DNA of 64,000 nt from Alphaproteobacteria bacterium Ga0077535 (GCA_001464425.1 LNEK01000039.1:1-64000), one strand, 5' to 3'. Numbered from the stretch's first letter, positions 54,642 to 64,000 are shown. Program-made: numbers and translations. The notes: generated by a model from the letters alone, not told the origin.

Positions 54642-55250
54642 ATGGAACACTTGCTCGACGGATACCGGATCTACCGGGAAAAACGCTGGCCTGAACTCCG
54701 GGCTTTGCATCGCAGCCTCGCCCAGCGCGGCCAGGCGCCCAAAACGCTGGTGATCGCCTGTGCCGACAGCCGGGTTGATCCAGCCACGATTTTCAACGCC
54801 GATCCGGGCGAACTCTTCGTCGTCCGCAACGTCGCCAATCTAGCGCCGCCCTTCGAAGAAGCGCCCGGTTTCCACGGGGTCAGCGCCGCGATCGAGTTCG
54901 CGGTCACGCAACTCAAGGTCGACCACGTCCTGGTCATGGGTCACGCCCAGTGCGGCGGCGTTGCTGCGGCTTTGGATGATCGGCCACGCAACCCCTACTC
55001 CTTCCTCGATTCCTGGATCAGCCTCCTCGACACCGCAAAATCGAGGATCGAGCCCCACGCGCACGACGCCACCACCCAGCTCGAATACGAGTCCATCCGC
55101 GTGACACTGGAAAATCTTCGGACCTTCCCGTTCGTGGCCGAAGCCATCGAAAAGCGCGGCCTTAACCTTATCGGCGCGCGCTATGGGGTAGCGGACGGCG
55201 GCCTCGAACTGCTCAACACAGTTACCGGGCAATTCGAACCAGTTGTTTGA
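54642..55250 (+). CDS. Beta-carbonic anhydrase
   Basis: A 202-residue beta-class carbonic anhydrase, interconverting CO2 and bicarbonate. Zinc ligands are Cys in IACADSRVDP (about 42), His and Cys in VMGHAQCGGV (about 98 and 101); the Asp-Arg dyad DSRVD is intact. It may supply bicarbonate to PurK and carbamoyl-phosphate synthesis, but it is not linked to those genes. Start ATG 54642. Confidence 0.94.
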   Translation: MEHLLDGYRIYREKRWPELRALHRSLAQRGQAPKTLVIACADSRVDPATIFNADPGELFVVRNVANLAPPFEEAPGFHGVSAAIEFAVTQLKVDHVLVMGHAQCGGVAAALDDRPRNPYSFLDSWISLLDTAKSRIEPHAHDATTQLEYESIRVTLENLRTFPFVAEAIEKRGLNLIGARYGVADGGLELLNTVTGQFEPVV

Positions 55251-55348
55251 CGCGAATTCACCCCATTTCTAGGCGATCCAAGTACCGCGGCGCCATGTTC
55301 CATGCTAAGCGCCACACCGGGACTTAGGCCGGGGACGCAGGAGACGTC

Positions 55349-57031
55349 ATGGCGGACGTACTCATCGTTTGTGTCCGCGAGGACGAGCCGCAAGCAAAGG
55401 CGCTTGCGGAGATGTTTGAAGCTGCGGGCTTTTCGATAGGCGGCGCGCCGTCGAACGACGGGGCTTTGCGCTCGAGCGGCGCCGGCGTTGTCGTCTGGTC
55501 GCAAGCTTCGATCCGGTCGCGCCCATTTCTCGATGCCGCCCAGCGCGTCATCAACGCGAACAAGGCTATCGTCGCCAGCCTCATCGATCCGCCGCCGCCG
55601 TCGAGCATTGGCAATTCACCAGCGTTCGATCTCTCGCGCTGGAATGGCGATCCCAACGATCCTTCGCTCGATCCGCTGTTCTTCGCGGTCGACCGTATGG
55701 TGAATTCGGCCCGCGTTGGCGCAGCGCCTGCGCGTGACGAAGCCTACGACGCTCCGCCGCCGGTGCGCACGCCATCGCGCGCTGCGCCGCTGCAAGCGCC
55801 GCCGCCGCCCGCTTATCGCGCACCGCCTGCCGCTGCGCCGGCCGATCCGCTGGGCGCCGAGGCTGAGCACTGGCGTACGATCCGCGAAAGCCGCAACCCG
55901 GCTGACTTCATGGACTATCTCTCGCGCTACGGCGCACAGGGCGCGTTCGCCGAAGTCGCCGAACTGCGCTTGAAGCAACTCACCAGCGGTGATCAGCGCC
56001 CAGCGCCAGCGCCGCGTCCTGAGCCACGGCCTGAACCTCGCACCGAGGCGCGCGCACAAGCGCCGCGCCGAGAAGCTGCACCACCGCCGCAACGCCGGCC
56101 CGATCCGCCGCCCCGGCGCCCAGATCCGCCGCCGCGTCGCGCTGAAGCGCCGCCGCGCATGCCGCCGCCGGAGCGGCTCGATCGTGACTTGCGTGATCCG
56201 CCCCGCAACGAAGGCGGCGCTCTGCGCGCTTTTGTGCTCATTGCGCTTTTGGGAGGCGCGGCTTTGGCCGGCGGCCTCTATTTCGGCGGCGGGCTTGGAC
56301 CCGGGCCAGAGCAGAGCAGCGAAATCGTCGAGCCGCCAACGCCGCTCGGCGCGCCGAGCGATACGCCGCTCCCAGAGGACGCGCTCGGCGGCGCCGAGGT
56401 ATCGCCCGAACCAGCAGGCGCAGACCGGCAAACCCAGATCGCCGCACGCGAAGAACAGCGCGCGGCTGCGGCGCAGCAACAACGCGAGCGTGACCGCGAA
56501 CGGCAACGCGAGTTGGAGCGCGAGCGCGCCGCGGCTACGCCGGCGCCGACCACTACCACCGCCGCGAACACGACGCCGCCACGCAGCGGCCCAGTGTCGC
56601 TGACCGGCCCCACGTCGGGCGGCGACACTCTATCCTCCCCCGGCCAAAGCGCCGTCCCGCTCGCGCCGCCAACGACAGCGCCGGCGACGACGCGGCCCGC
56701 AGCGACCACGCCGCGCGAAACCGAGCCATTGCGCGGGACTGCAGGCACCGTGACGTGGGCGCAGCGCCCCTCGGCGCGGCGCATTGCTGATCTCTATCCG
56801 CAGCGCGCCTTACGCGAAGGCGTCGGCGGACGCGTCACCATGGATTGCGTCGTGCAGCCCTCGTTGAACGTCGTGTGCAGCATCGCTTCGGAGTCGCCGG
56901 CCGGCGAAGGCTTTGGCCGCGCCGCGCTGAGCGCTTCGAGCTCTTATCGCGCGAGCCCAACCCTGTCCGATGGCTCAAGCGCCGTCGGTGCGCGATCGCG
57001 CATTTCGGTCAGCTTCCAGGCGCCGCAATAA
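55349..57031 (+). CDS. TIR-like domain - transmembrane - TonB C-terminal fusion
   Basis: A 560-residue protein with, in order: a TIR-like domain (about 1-115; DVLIVCVREDEPQAKALAEMFEAAGFSI, GVVVWSQASIRS, FDLSRWNGDPNDPSLDPL), a Pro/Ala linker, a W..I..S.nP.dF..YL..Y..GaFA..A repeat-like segment (about 170-210), a Pro/Arg-rich linker, a transmembrane helix (about 290-312), a charged coiled coil (about 370-395) and a TonB C-terminal-like domain (about 470-560; YPQRALREGVGGRVTMDCVV). The TIR active-site Glu is not evident (position is in FLDAA), so NADase activity is doubtful. Topology would place the TIR in the cytoplasm and TonB-C in the periplasm. Confidence 0.78.
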   Translation: MADVLIVCVREDEPQAKALAEMFEAAGFSIGGAPSNDGALRSSGAGVVVWSQASIRSRPFLDAAQRVINANKAIVASLIDPPPPSSIGNSPAFDLSRWNGDPNDPSLDPLFFAVDRMVNSARVGAAPARDEAYDAPPPVRTPSRAAPLQAPPPPAYRAPPAAAPADPLGAEAEHWRTIRESRNPADFMDYLSRYGAQGAFAEVAELRLKQLTSGDQRPAPAPRPEPRPEPRTEARAQAPRREAAPPPQRRPDPPPRRPDPPPRRAEAPPRMPPPERLDRDLRDPPRNEGGALRAFVLIALLGGAALAGGLYFGGGLGPGPEQSSEIVEPPTPLGAPSDTPLPEDALGGAEVSPEPAGADRQTQIAAREEQRAAAAQQQRERDRERQRELERERAAATPAPTTTTAANTTPPRSGPVSLTGPTSGGDTLSSPGQSAVPLAPPTTAPATTRPAATTPRETEPLRGTAGTVTWAQRPSARRIADLYPQRALREGVGGRVTMDCVVQPSLNVVCSIASESPAGEGFGRAALSASSSYRASPTLSDGSSAVGARSRISVSFQAPQ

Positions 57032-58867
57032 TTAGTGCGTCACTCTTAGCTGCTGAATAGCCCTGCCGATTTGCTGGAAAGCTTGGCGCAATTGCGTGCC
57101 GTTGTCAGCGTTGAAGAAGTGCGCCGGGCTTGAAGCGCAATCTTCGAGAACGTCTGCAGCCCCGGCAACGCCGCCAAGATCGAAGCCAACCGTATAGACG
57201 ACGACGCCTCGAGCCTTCATGGCGTCACACATTGCTTCAGCCTGCGCAAAGCCATCGCCGTTCGGCGCGTTGCAATTGATCCGATCGCCGCTGCCCACGC
57301 CGCTCGCGTCGCGCGCAATGACGCCATTGCAATAGTGGGTGTTGAACTCACCGTCGGTCATCAGGATTGCGACCTTCAGGACCTCTTCTGGATCATAGGC
57401 CGCCGGGCGACCCTCGCCCGACCACAGATAGGCGAAGTTCGGCGAGAGCATGTACCAGCCCCAGGCAAAGCCAATCTGGCCGGCCGTGGTGCCCGCAGGC
57501 GAGGTGAGCGATGCGATGCGCGCATTGAGCGTCGCGCGGTTCGAGGTCAGCGGCATGATTTCCGCTGAACCGCAAGGATTGCCGCTGCTGGGATAATTGA
57601 TGCCCACCGGCGTCGTGCTCGGCGCGACATCGGTATAGCGGTTCGGCCCAGTGCGCTCGGTAACGCAATTGTTCGTGGCTTGATAACGGCGCGCGGCGTT
57701 CGAAGCGGCATTTTGAAAGCGAAAATACTGGCAGCCGTATTGCGCACAGAACGAAGAGCCACCAGACGAGTATGTCCCGTAATTGGGCCCGTTCGAGCCG
57801 TTGAGCATATAAGTGTTCGACGTGAGTTCGGTGACCTGCCAGGTCGCGTTCGTACCGTTGTTAATCTGCGTCATGCCGTTGACGCCGGTGATGTAGACGT
57901 AATCGTCCGTCTCAAGCCCGTGCGAGTTCGCCGTCACGACGACTTCACAATTTGTCCGCAGGCATCGCGTGGCAGTGCCGCCAGAAGAATAATTGCTATA
58001 GCCCGAACCGTTGATGTTTCCGCCCGTCGCGTTCTTCAGCCTGAACGAGTTCGCGTTGACGACCTCGACCGTATAGGTGTTGTTGTTGAGCTGCGTCATT
58101 CCGTTGACGTTGCGGATGCGCACGCGATCGCCGTTGGAAAAGCCGTGGCCGTTGGCGGTGATCACCACCGGATTGGCGCGCGTTGCGCCGGAGATATTGC
58201 GCGCCGGGCTGCTCGACCAAGCGGCGCCGCTGATTGAGCGCGAGCCCGTGAGCGAGCCACGCACTTGCGAGGCGTTCGAGCCGACATTGACGCCGACGGC
58301 GAACGGCACAAGCGCGACCCGAGAATAGTACGGCTCCTGCTGATCGCTCACGACCAAGTTCACGAGATCCGTTGCGGCGGCCCGAAGATCGGAAATCTTG
58401 CTGCCGGCCATCGAGCCGGTGGTGTCGAGCACGACCGAAACTTCAAGATCGACGCCGCCCTGCTCAGCTTCGGACTGAACACGGATGTTCCAGTCCGAAT
58501 TGTTGACCAGCGCCGCAAGCGTCATCGGCATCGGCAAGCTGGCTTCAACGCGGTGGCCGACATCGCCTAGGTCGATCACATTGAACGTAACCTGGTCGGT
58601 CGAGAGCGTGCCCATTTCTGCGTCGAAGTAAGCGCGCGCCGCGGCGGTTCGCTCGGCGAGCGTCAGGCCAAAGCTTCGTTCCGCCACGAGGGCCGCGCCA
58701 TCGGCGGCGTTTTGCATCTGCATCTGAATGGTTTGGGCGCGGGTGAAATCGACGGTGAGGCCGATCAGACCGATCAGGACAGCGCCCATCAGCCCCCACA
58801 TCATGGCGACGTTGCCGCGCCGATCGCGCAGAAATCCGCTCGCCTTAGTGAATGCCCGGGTAACCAT
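57032..58867 (-). CDS. TadE/TadG-like protein with vWA and two FCCH-like repeats
   Basis: A 611-residue protein: TadG-like N-terminus (RDRRGNVAMMWGLMGAVLIGLIGLTVDFTRAQ) with one transmembrane helix, then a vWA domain with MIDAS motif DTTGSMAGS (about 150) and the rest of the fold from about 435 (VAILMTDGEF, VVVYTVGFDL). Between them are two repeats, NPVVITANGHGFSNGDRVRIRNVNGMTQLN and EVVVTANSHGLETDDYVYITGVNGMTQIN, that match the ubiquitin-activating E1 FCCH-like fold pattern seen in surface and phage proteins. An exported adhesin or sensor is inferred. There are no other tad genes nearby. Confidence 0.82.
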   Translation of the reverse strand: MVTRAFTKASGFLRDRRGNVAMMWGLMGAVLIGLIGLTVDFTRAQTIQMQMQNAADGAALVAERSFGLTLAERTAAARAYFDAEMGTLSTDQVTFNVIDLGDVGHRVEASLPMPMTLAALVNNSDWNIRVQSEAEQGGVDLEVSVVLDTTGSMAGSKISDLRAAATDLVNLVVSDQQEPYYSRVALVPFAVGVNVGSNASQVRGSLTGSRSISGAAWSSSPARNISGATRANPVVITANGHGFSNGDRVRIRNVNGMTQLNNNTYTVEVVNANSFRLKNATGGNINGSGYSNYSSGGTATRCLRTNCEVVVTANSHGLETDDYVYITGVNGMTQINNGTNATWQVTELTSNTYMLNGSNGPNYGTYSSGGSSFCAQYGCQYFRFQNAASNAARRYQATNNCVTERTGPNRYTDVAPSTTPVGINYPSSGNPCGSAEIMPLTSNRATLNARIASLTSPAGTTAGQIGFAWGWYMLSPNFAYLWSGEGRPAAYDPEEVLKVAILMTDGEFNTHYCNGVIARDASGVGSGDRINCNAPNGDGFAQAEAMCDAMKARGVVVYTVGFDLGGVAGAADVLEDCASSPAHFFNADNGTQLRQAFQQIGRAIQQLRVTH

Positions 58868-59023
58868 TTTCCGCCTCAAAAACCGACCCTTAAGCGCATC
58901 AGCCTTACGAGAAGGCGCTTAATTTCCGATTGGAGAACCTGGTAAACGGGCCGATTTCGCTTGCCGACGGAACTTTTTTGCTATTATCGTGATATCACTT
59001 TGATGGCATTGGAGGGTAATGTC

Positions 59024-59914
59024 GTGGTTGCGAATGCGCTAAGTCACACCGAGGAACGCAAAGCCAATACGTCCAATGGCGGGCTGATGCTGCTCCTGAC
59101 GCTCGTCAGCCTGGTGGTGGCGGGCTGGGCCTTAATCGAAGTCATCCGCTACGAGACCGGGTTCAGCGCGATGGTGCTGATCGTCTCGTCCATCGTCTTC
59201 ACGTTGCTGATCTGCGGCTTCTACTCGCTGCAGCCCAACGAAGCGGCCGCGATCACACTGTTCGGTAACTATAAGGGCACCGACCGCACGCCCGGCCTCC
59301 GCTGGGTGCTCCCCTGGTACACGCGCAAAAAGATCAGCCTGCGGGTGCGCAACGTCACCGGCGAAAAGCTCAAGGTGAACGACAAGCGCGGCAACCCGAT
59401 CGAGATCGCCGCCGTCGTCGTCTGGCGCGTCACCGATACGGCGCAGGCGTTGTTCGATGTCGATGAGTATCAGAGCTTCGTCGACATCCAGATCGAAACG
59501 GCCGTCCGCGAAATCGCTTCGCACTTTGCCTACGATCACGCCGCCGAAGGCGAGCCGACGCTGCGCGGCGATGCGGATCAAGTATCAGCGCTGTTGCGCG
59601 AAAAACTTCAGGACCGCACCTCCGTCGCCGGCGTCGTGGTTGATGAAACCAAGCTCAGCCACCTCGCCTATGCACCTGAAATCGCCGGTGCGATGCTGCG
59701 CCGCCAACAAGCGGAAGCGGTGCTCGCGGCCCGCCGGTTCATCGTGCAAGGCGCTGTCGAGATGGTGCAGCATGCGCTGGAGCAGCTGAGCGAACGCGAC
59801 ATCGTCACGCTCGACGACGAACGCCGCGCAGCGATGGTGTCGAACCTGCTGGTCGTGCTCTGCGGCGACCGAGACGCGCAGCCCGTCGTGAACACCGGCT
59901 CGCTCTACACGTAG
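59024..59914 (+). CDS. SPFH domain protein
   Basis: A 296-residue protein with two N-terminal hydrophobic helices (about 20-60) and an SPFH (band 7) domain ([33 protein letters not shown], then [46 protein letters not shown]). GTG at 59024 follows GGAGGG at good spacing; ATG 59003 is an in-frame alternative without a good ribosome site. Likely a membrane microdomain organiser or FtsH regulator by family. It is the first gene of a unit with an RHH and a CPBP gene. Confidence 0.88.
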   Translation: MVANALSHTEERKANTSNGGLMLLLTLVSLVVAGWALIEVIRYETGFSAMVLIVSSIVFTLLICGFYSLQPNEAAAITLFGNYKGTDRTPGLRWVLPWYTRKKISLRVRNVTGEKLKVNDKRGNPIEIAAVVVWRVTDTAQALFDVDEYQSFVDIQIETAVREIASHFAYDHAAEGEPTLRGDADQVSALLREKLQDRTSVAGVVVDETKLSHLAYAPEIAGAMLRRQQAEAVLAARRFIVQGAVEMVQHALEQLSERDIVTLDDERRAAMVSNLLVVLCGDRDAQPVVNTGSLYT

Positions 59915-59920
59915 CGGCCG

Positions 59921-60115
59921 ATGCCGAGCGATCGCAAAGCCTTCGCGCTGCGCCTCGATCCAGCGCTCCACGACGCCATCGCACGATTGGCGAATGCGGA
60001 ATTGCGCAGCGTGAACGCGGAAATCGAGTTCTTGCTGCGCGAAGCGCTGAAGGCGCGCGGCGTGAAGATCGAGGCGAAGGGCAAAGACGAGGACAACAAG
60101 AACGGGGGTGAGTGA
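59921..60115 (+). CDS. Ribbon-helix-helix (Arc-like) DNA-binding protein
   Basis: A 64-residue Arc/MetJ-type protein: KAFALRLDPALHDAIARLANAELRSVNAEIEFLLREAL fits the ribbon-helix-helix fold; the tail is charged. Located six bases after the SPFH gene and overlapping the CPBP gene by one base. It is commonly paired with SPFH genes in alphaproteobacteria and may autoregulate the operon. Confidence 0.82.
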   Translation: MPSDRKAFALRLDPALHDAIARLANAELRSVNAEIEFLLREALKARGVKIEAKGKDEDNKNGGE

Positions 60116-60987
60116 TGTCTGCGACGGTGAAATCGGCAATCTTCCTGGTCATCGCGTACGCGGTAACTTGGGGCATCGTGTACTCAGGCTGGAACGCGGG
60201 CCTCCATGAAGGCAATCCGCAGATCGCGGTCGCTGTGCTAGCGGCGTCGATGATCGGACCGACAGTCGCGGCGCTGATCTGCATGATCGCGTTCGAGAAG
60301 GGAAACCGGATCAAATCGCTCGGCCTGCATGCTCGATTTAATTGGTGGTGGCTGGTCGCGTGGGTGACGCCAATCGCGCTCGCCGCGGGCTCCGTCGGCC
60401 TCACGATCCTTCTCTCAGACCGCACCTTCGTAGACATTGGCGCATCTTCCGCCGCCGCAGCTGAAGCTCAAGGCGTCGACATCTCGCAGGTGCCGCCATT
60501 CTTCCTGAGCACCACCTACATCTTGCTCGCCAGCATCTTCATCGGCGCGGTCATCAACACCTTCGTCCTGACTTTCAGCGAAGAGCTCGGCTGGCGCGGA
60601 TACCTGCACTATCTGTGGCGGCCGGCCGGCTTTTGGCGCGCCTCACTCGGCACGGGCGTGTTCTGGGGCTTCTGGCACGCGCCGATGATCTACCTCTTCG
60701 GCCACAACTATCCGGATGATCGCCTGCTCGGCGTCGGCCTGTTCGTGATCTTCTGCATGATGCTGTCGCCGATCATGACCCTGATCCGCGACCGCTCCGG
60801 CACGGTGTGGGCCGCGGGGCTATTCCACGGCACGTTTAACGCCGTTGGCGGGCTTACTCTCGCCGCGCTGTCAGCCCCCACCTTTCCGTGGAATGGCATC
60901 GTCGGCATCGGCGGCTTCGCGGCGCTGGCGATTGGGGTTGTTGCCACCGCACTTATCGTCGGCTTCAAGCGCGCGCCAACGCCCTAA
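60115..60987 (+). CDS. CPBP family intramembrane metalloprotease
   Basis: A 290-residue polytopic membrane protein with CAAX-protease-related motifs: SEELGWRGYLHYL (motif 1 with EE...R, about 159-171), FWGFWHAPMIY (motif 2, F...H, about 184) and LFHGTFNA (motif 3). Intramembrane glutamate-dependent protease or related function is expected. ATG overlaps the RHH stop (TGATG). Ends four bases inside the convergent DUF805-like gene. Confidence 0.88.
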   Translation: MSATVKSAIFLVIAYAVTWGIVYSGWNAGLHEGNPQIAVAVLAASMIGPTVAALICMIAFEKGNRIKSLGLHARFNWWWLVAWVTPIALAAGSVGLTILLSDRTFVDIGASSAAAAEAQGVDISQVPPFFLSTTYILLASIFIGAVINTFVLTFSEELGWRGYLHYLWRPAGFWRASLGTGVFWGFWHAPMIYLFGHNYPDDRLLGVGLFVIFCMMLSPIMTLIRDRSGTVWAAGLFHGTFNAVGGLTLAALSAPTFPWNGIVGIGGFAALAIGVVATALIVGFKRAPTP

Positions 60988-61943
60988 GAGCTTTCAGGGC
61001 CATACTGGTTGGACCAAGGCTCGCCTTTGCGCGTGAGCAACAACGCAGCCGCGAGACCGTAGCAGATCACGGACGCGAGGACCCACTGCCACAAGCTGGT
61101 CATGCTGTACCAACCTTGAGCGGGCGGACCCTCTAGCACCACCCACGCCAACGCGAGCATCAACGGCGCGCCGGCCCACACAGCGCCAACGCCGAGATCG
61201 TGGAGCCGGTTCGCGACGAGACAGAACGCGCACCAGAAGAGCGCCATCCAGCCAAGCGCGGCAACCATCAACCTGTGCTCCTGCTCAAATCCGAGCAGAG
61301 CGCCAAGCACGAAGGGCGCGGCGAACCAAACGCTCGCGCCCAGGAACCAAAGTTGGATGCAGTACATGAAGAGATGCTGGCCGATGCGCTCTTCGGGCCA
61401 TGTCATCACTTGGAAGAGACGCGCGGAGTCCGGTGGCTCCTTCAACACAACGGGCGAAAACGGATTGGTGCGTTTCGGTTGGGGCGGCTGAACAGCTGGC
61501 GCTTTCGGCGGTGGCGAAGGCGCGGCGGCCATTGAGCCATCCGCTTGCCGCTTGCGTGCGGTGAAGACCGTCAATCCCGCATAGACCGCACACGCGAGAA
61601 ACGACGGTCCCATCGCAGATCGCATCAGCGCAACCGAGAAACCCGTCGCGTCCGCGTGCGAGCCTACCAACGCACCGAACACGACCAGCCCTACGACTGC
61701 AGGCATCAGCAAACCGCCGACGAGGAAAACCGCGAGCCGCGGCCATTTCGACTGCACCGCAACGTACTCAAGAATGGCGAGCCCAGCCGCCAAGCTGGCC
61801 GCGTAGCCGGGCAGAACAAAGATCGCGTAGATGAAGATCCAGCCTGCGGCGAGCGTGTCCGGCCCCGCCTGCGCGAGCACCGACGCCAACCACGCGGTCA
61901 CGCCAACGATGACCGCAATGACCCCTGGGACAGCACGACCCAT
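60984..61943 (-). CDS. DUF805-like membrane protein
   Basis: A 319-residue protein with about eight hydrophobic helices and a Pro-rich linker in the middle (AAAPSPPPKAPAVQPPQPKR). The C-terminal half resembles DUF805: ANRLHDLGVGAVW and a closing GEPWSNQYGPE, as in GpNxYGPdP ends. The N-terminal half (four helices) is unassigned. Function unknown. The minus start is in the 165-base gap before carB. Confidence 0.7.
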   Translation of the reverse strand: MGRAVPGVIAVIVGVTAWLASVLAQAGPDTLAAGWIFIYAIFVLPGYAASLAAGLAILEYVAVQSKWPRLAVFLVGGLLMPAVVGLVVFGALVGSHADATGFSVALMRSAMGPSFLACAVYAGLTVFTARKRQADGSMAAAPSPPPKAPAVQPPQPKRTNPFSPVVLKEPPDSARLFQVMTWPEERIGQHLFMYCIQLWFLGASVWFAAPFVLGALLGFEQEHRLMVAALGWMALFWCAFCLVANRLHDLGVGAVWAGAPLMLALAWVVLEGPPAQGWYSMTSLWQWVLASVICYGLAAALLLTRKGEPWSNQYGPESS

Positions 61944-62108
61944 CGGATTGAAACTCCCAACCCGTTGTCTTTGCCACAGGACGCCTTGCCTTCACGTTAG
62001 CCGGCATGGTTTGCAGGCGTTAGGCTTGCTGGAAGGCCCCCTTGCCGCTAAGCACGCGCGATCCCCCGGATGGATCGATTCTTGGCCGCACAACGCGGGC
62101 GGAGACGC

Positions 62109-64000
62109 ATGCCAAAACGTACAGATATCAACTCGATCCTGATCATTGGGGCCGGGCCGATCATTATCGGCCAGGCTTGTGAGTTCGACTATTCGGGCGT
62201 GCAGGCGGTGAAGGCGCTGAAGGCCGAGGGCTATCGCGTCATCCTCGTGAATTCGAACCCGGCGACGATCATGACCGATCCGAACCTGGCAGACGCCACC
62301 TACATCGAGCCGATCACGCCGGAGATGGTCGAGAAGATCATCGAGGTAGAAAAGCCGGACGCGCTGCTGCCGACGATGGGCGGGCAAACCGCACTGAACT
62401 GCGCGCTGACATTGGAGCGCACCGGGGTGCTGAAGAAGCACGGCGTCGAGATGATCGGCGCCAATGCCGACGTCATCGAGAAGGCCGAGCACCGCCAGAA
62501 ATTCCGCGACGCGATGGACAAGATCGGGCTTGAAAGCCCACGCTCGCGCCTGTGCAACACGATGGAAGAAGCGCTAAGCGCTCTCGAATACGTGCAGCTC
62601 CCCTCGATCATTCGGCCATCGCTAACGCTCGGCGGCTTGGGCGGCGGCGTCGCTTACAACGTCGAAGAGTTCAAAGAGATCGTTGAGCGCGGCTTGGCCG
62701 CCTCGCCCATCACCGAAATTCTGGTCGAAGAAAGCATCATCGGCTGGAAAGAGTACGAGATGGAGGTCGTTCGCGACAAGGCGGACAATTGCATCATCAT
62801 CTGCTCGATCGAGAACATCGATCCGATGGGCGTCCACACCGGTGATTCCATCACCGTCGCGCCAGCGCTGACACTGACCGACCGCGAATATCAGATCATG
62901 CGCAATGCGAGCATCGCCGTGCTGCGCGAAATCGGCGTCGAGACCGGCGGCTCGAATGTCCAGTTCGCGGTCAATCCGCAAACTGGACGCCTTGTTGTTA
63001 TCGAGATGAACCCGCGCGTGTCGCGGAGTTCGGCGCTGGCCTCGAAGGCGACCGGCTTTCCGATCGCCAAGGTCGCGGCCAAGTGCGCTGTCGGCTACAC
63101 CCTTGACGAGATCGCCAACGACATCACCGGCGGCGCCATGCCGGCGAGTTTCGAGCCGACGATCGATTACGTCGTCACCAAAATTCCGCGCTTCGCGTTC
63201 GAGCGCTTCGCCGGCGCCGACACTACGCTCACCACCTCGATGAAGAGCGTCGGTGAGGCGATGGCGATTGGGCGGACGTTCAAGGAATCGCTGCAGAAGG
63301 CGCTGCGCTCGCTCGATACGGGCCTGATGGGCCTCGACGAAATTCAAATCGAAGGCGCCCAGGACGAAGACCAGGGCCGCGCCGCGGTGCGTGCGCGTTT
63401 GGTGACGCCGAAAGCCGATCGCCTGCTTGTCGTCGCCGAAGCTTTGCGCCGCGGACTCACGGTCGAAGAGATTTGTGCGGCCTCGCATTACGACCCGTGG
63501 TTCGTGCGCCAAATCGCGGAAATCATCGAAACCGAAGGCGAAGTGCGCGCCAACGGCTTGCCGAAAGACGCCGTCGCCTTCCGTGCGCTGAAGGCGGACG
63601 GCTTTTCCGACGCGCGTTTGGGCAAACTGACCGGCCAGCGCGAACGCGATGTGCGCGCCGCGCGCCGCAAGCTGGGCGTGCGCCCGCAATACAAGCGCAT
63701 CGACAGCTGCGCCGCCGAATTCCGCGCGACGACGCCGTACATGTATTCGACCTATGAGTTTCCCGCGTACGGCGGCGAAGCCGAGTGCGAGTCCGAACCG
63801 TCGGATCGCAAGAAGATCATCATTCTCGGCGGCGGCCCGAACCGCATCGGCCAAGGCATCGAGTTCGATTATTGCTGCTGCCACGCCGCGTTCGCATGCG
63901 CCGACCTCGGCGTTGAATCGATCATGGTCAATTGCAACCCGGAAACGGTGAGCACCGACTACGACACCTCGGACCGCCTCTATTTCGAACCGCTCACGAC
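62109..64000 (+). CDS. carB: Carbamoyl-phosphate synthase large chain, 5' part
   Basis: The first about 630 residues of CarB, cut by the window end. [29 protein letters not shown] starts the carboxyphosphate half (about 1-400), with ATP-grasp features [15 protein letters not shown] (usually GGTGGGI) and [18 protein letters not shown]; the oligomerisation domain follows, and the second half begins with [28 protein letters not shown] 62109 is preceded by GGAGACGC. No stop is seen, so it continues past 64000. carA is 20 kb upstream. Confidence 0.95.
   Translation, partial: MPKRTDINSILIIGAGPIIIGQACEFDYSGVQAVKALKAEGYRVILVNSNPATIMTDPNLADATYIEPITPEMVEKIIEVEKPDALLPTMGGQTALNCALTLERTGVLKKHGVEMIGANADVIEKAEHRQKFRDAMDKIGLESPRSRLCNTMEEALSALEYVQLPSIIRPSLTLGGLGGGVAYNVEEFKEIVERGLAASPITEILVEESIIGWKEYEMEVVRDKADNCIIICSIENIDPMGVHTGDSITVAPALTLTDREYQIMRNASIAVLREIGVETGGSNVQFAVNPQTGRLVVIEMNPRVSRSSALASKATGFPIAKVAAKCAVGYTLDEIANDITGGAMPASFEPTIDYVVTKIPRFAFERFAGADTTLTTSMKSVGEAMAIGRTFKESLQKALRSLDTGLMGLDEIQIEGAQDEDQGRAAVRARLVTPKADRLLVVAEALRRGLTVEEICAASHYDPWFVRQIAEIIETEGEVRANGLPKDAVAFRALKADGFSDARLGKLTGQRERDVRAARRKLGVRPQYKRIDSCAAEFRATTPYMYSTYEFPAYGGEAECESEPSDRKKIIILGGGPNRIGQGIEFDYCCCHAAFACADLGVESIMVNCNPETVSTDYDTSDRLYFEPLT

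Noticed and set aside
55349-55700. TIR domain as an active anti-phage NADase.
   Set aside because: The likely catalytic Glu is not evident, no defence genes are adjacent, and the TonB-type fusion fits signalling better.
62622-63884. 420-codon minus-strand frame opposite carB.
   Set aside because: carB motifs are continuous on the plus strand; the antisense frame has no domain and is a codon-bias shadow.

Overview
The window looks like a chromosomal segment of a GC-rich alphaproteobacterium close to Caulobacterales/Hyphomonadales. The pointers are a DUF1465 protein of the RcdA type (CtrA-degradation adaptor), a DUF1013/TrcR-type cell-cycle regulator, DUF1192, COQ9 divergent from rpsU, a dnaG-rpoD pair with a 675-residue sigma-70 factor, abundant S9/S46 peptidases, TonB-related proteins and many small lipoproteins. 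No prophage, insertion sequence, integron or CRISPR array was seen. The assignment rests on family recognition by eye, not on a database search.

Layout. 1-590 has no recognisable gene but holds a dispersed repeat and an FNR/FixK-type box ahead of a cytochrome b561 gene. 1.3-7.6 kb: rcdA, DUF1192, a quinone oxidoreductase, a mini RTX protein, an amino-acid:cation symporter, two overlapping membrane paralogues and trcR. 7.6-10.6 kb: a TonB-dependent siderophore receptor and a PiuC-type dioxygenase, both frameshifted. 10.5-15.3 kb: ParDE toxin-antitoxin, MsrA, two YdcH-like proteins, an LpxR-like outer-membrane protein and a possible Pho box. 15.3-19.3 kb: a diguanylate cyclase, purE with a disrupted purK, COQ9 and rpsU. 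19.3-26 kb: MarR/VOC pair, ABC exporter, methyltransferase, YceI-EVE-esterase cluster. 26-36 kb: S46 peptidase, lipoproteins, hydrolase, thiolase, a TonB-like protein, ettA, hemerythrin and an MliC-type lysozyme inhibitor. 36-48.5 kb: a CAU-anticodon tRNA, free Met-sulfoxide reductase, glpX, an S9 peptidase homologue with no catalytic triad, carA, dnaG, rpoD. 48.5-52 kb: palindrome-rich accessory stretch and hypotheticals. 52-64 kb: TetR regulator, carbonic anhydrase, a TIR-transmembrane-TonB fusion, a TadG/vWA protein carrying FCCH-like repeats, an SPFH-RHH-CPBP operon, a DUF805-like protein and the 5' part of carB (cut by the window end).

Working together: purE/purK and carA/carB supply purine and carbamoyl-phosphate synthesis; dnaG/rpoD/rpsU are core information genes; the TonB receptor plus PiuC form an iron-uptake module that, as sequenced, is broken; MsrA and the free-Met-sulfoxide reductase repair oxidised methionine; MliC, YceI, LpxR-like, S46 and S9 proteins populate the envelope. 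The most unusual items are the TIR-TonB fusion at 55349-57031, the triad-less S9 lipoprotein at 38166-40313, the FCCH-containing TadG at 57032-58867, the non-ATG rpsU start, and three reading-frame breaks within 8.9-16.9 kb, which could be real decay or assembly error.
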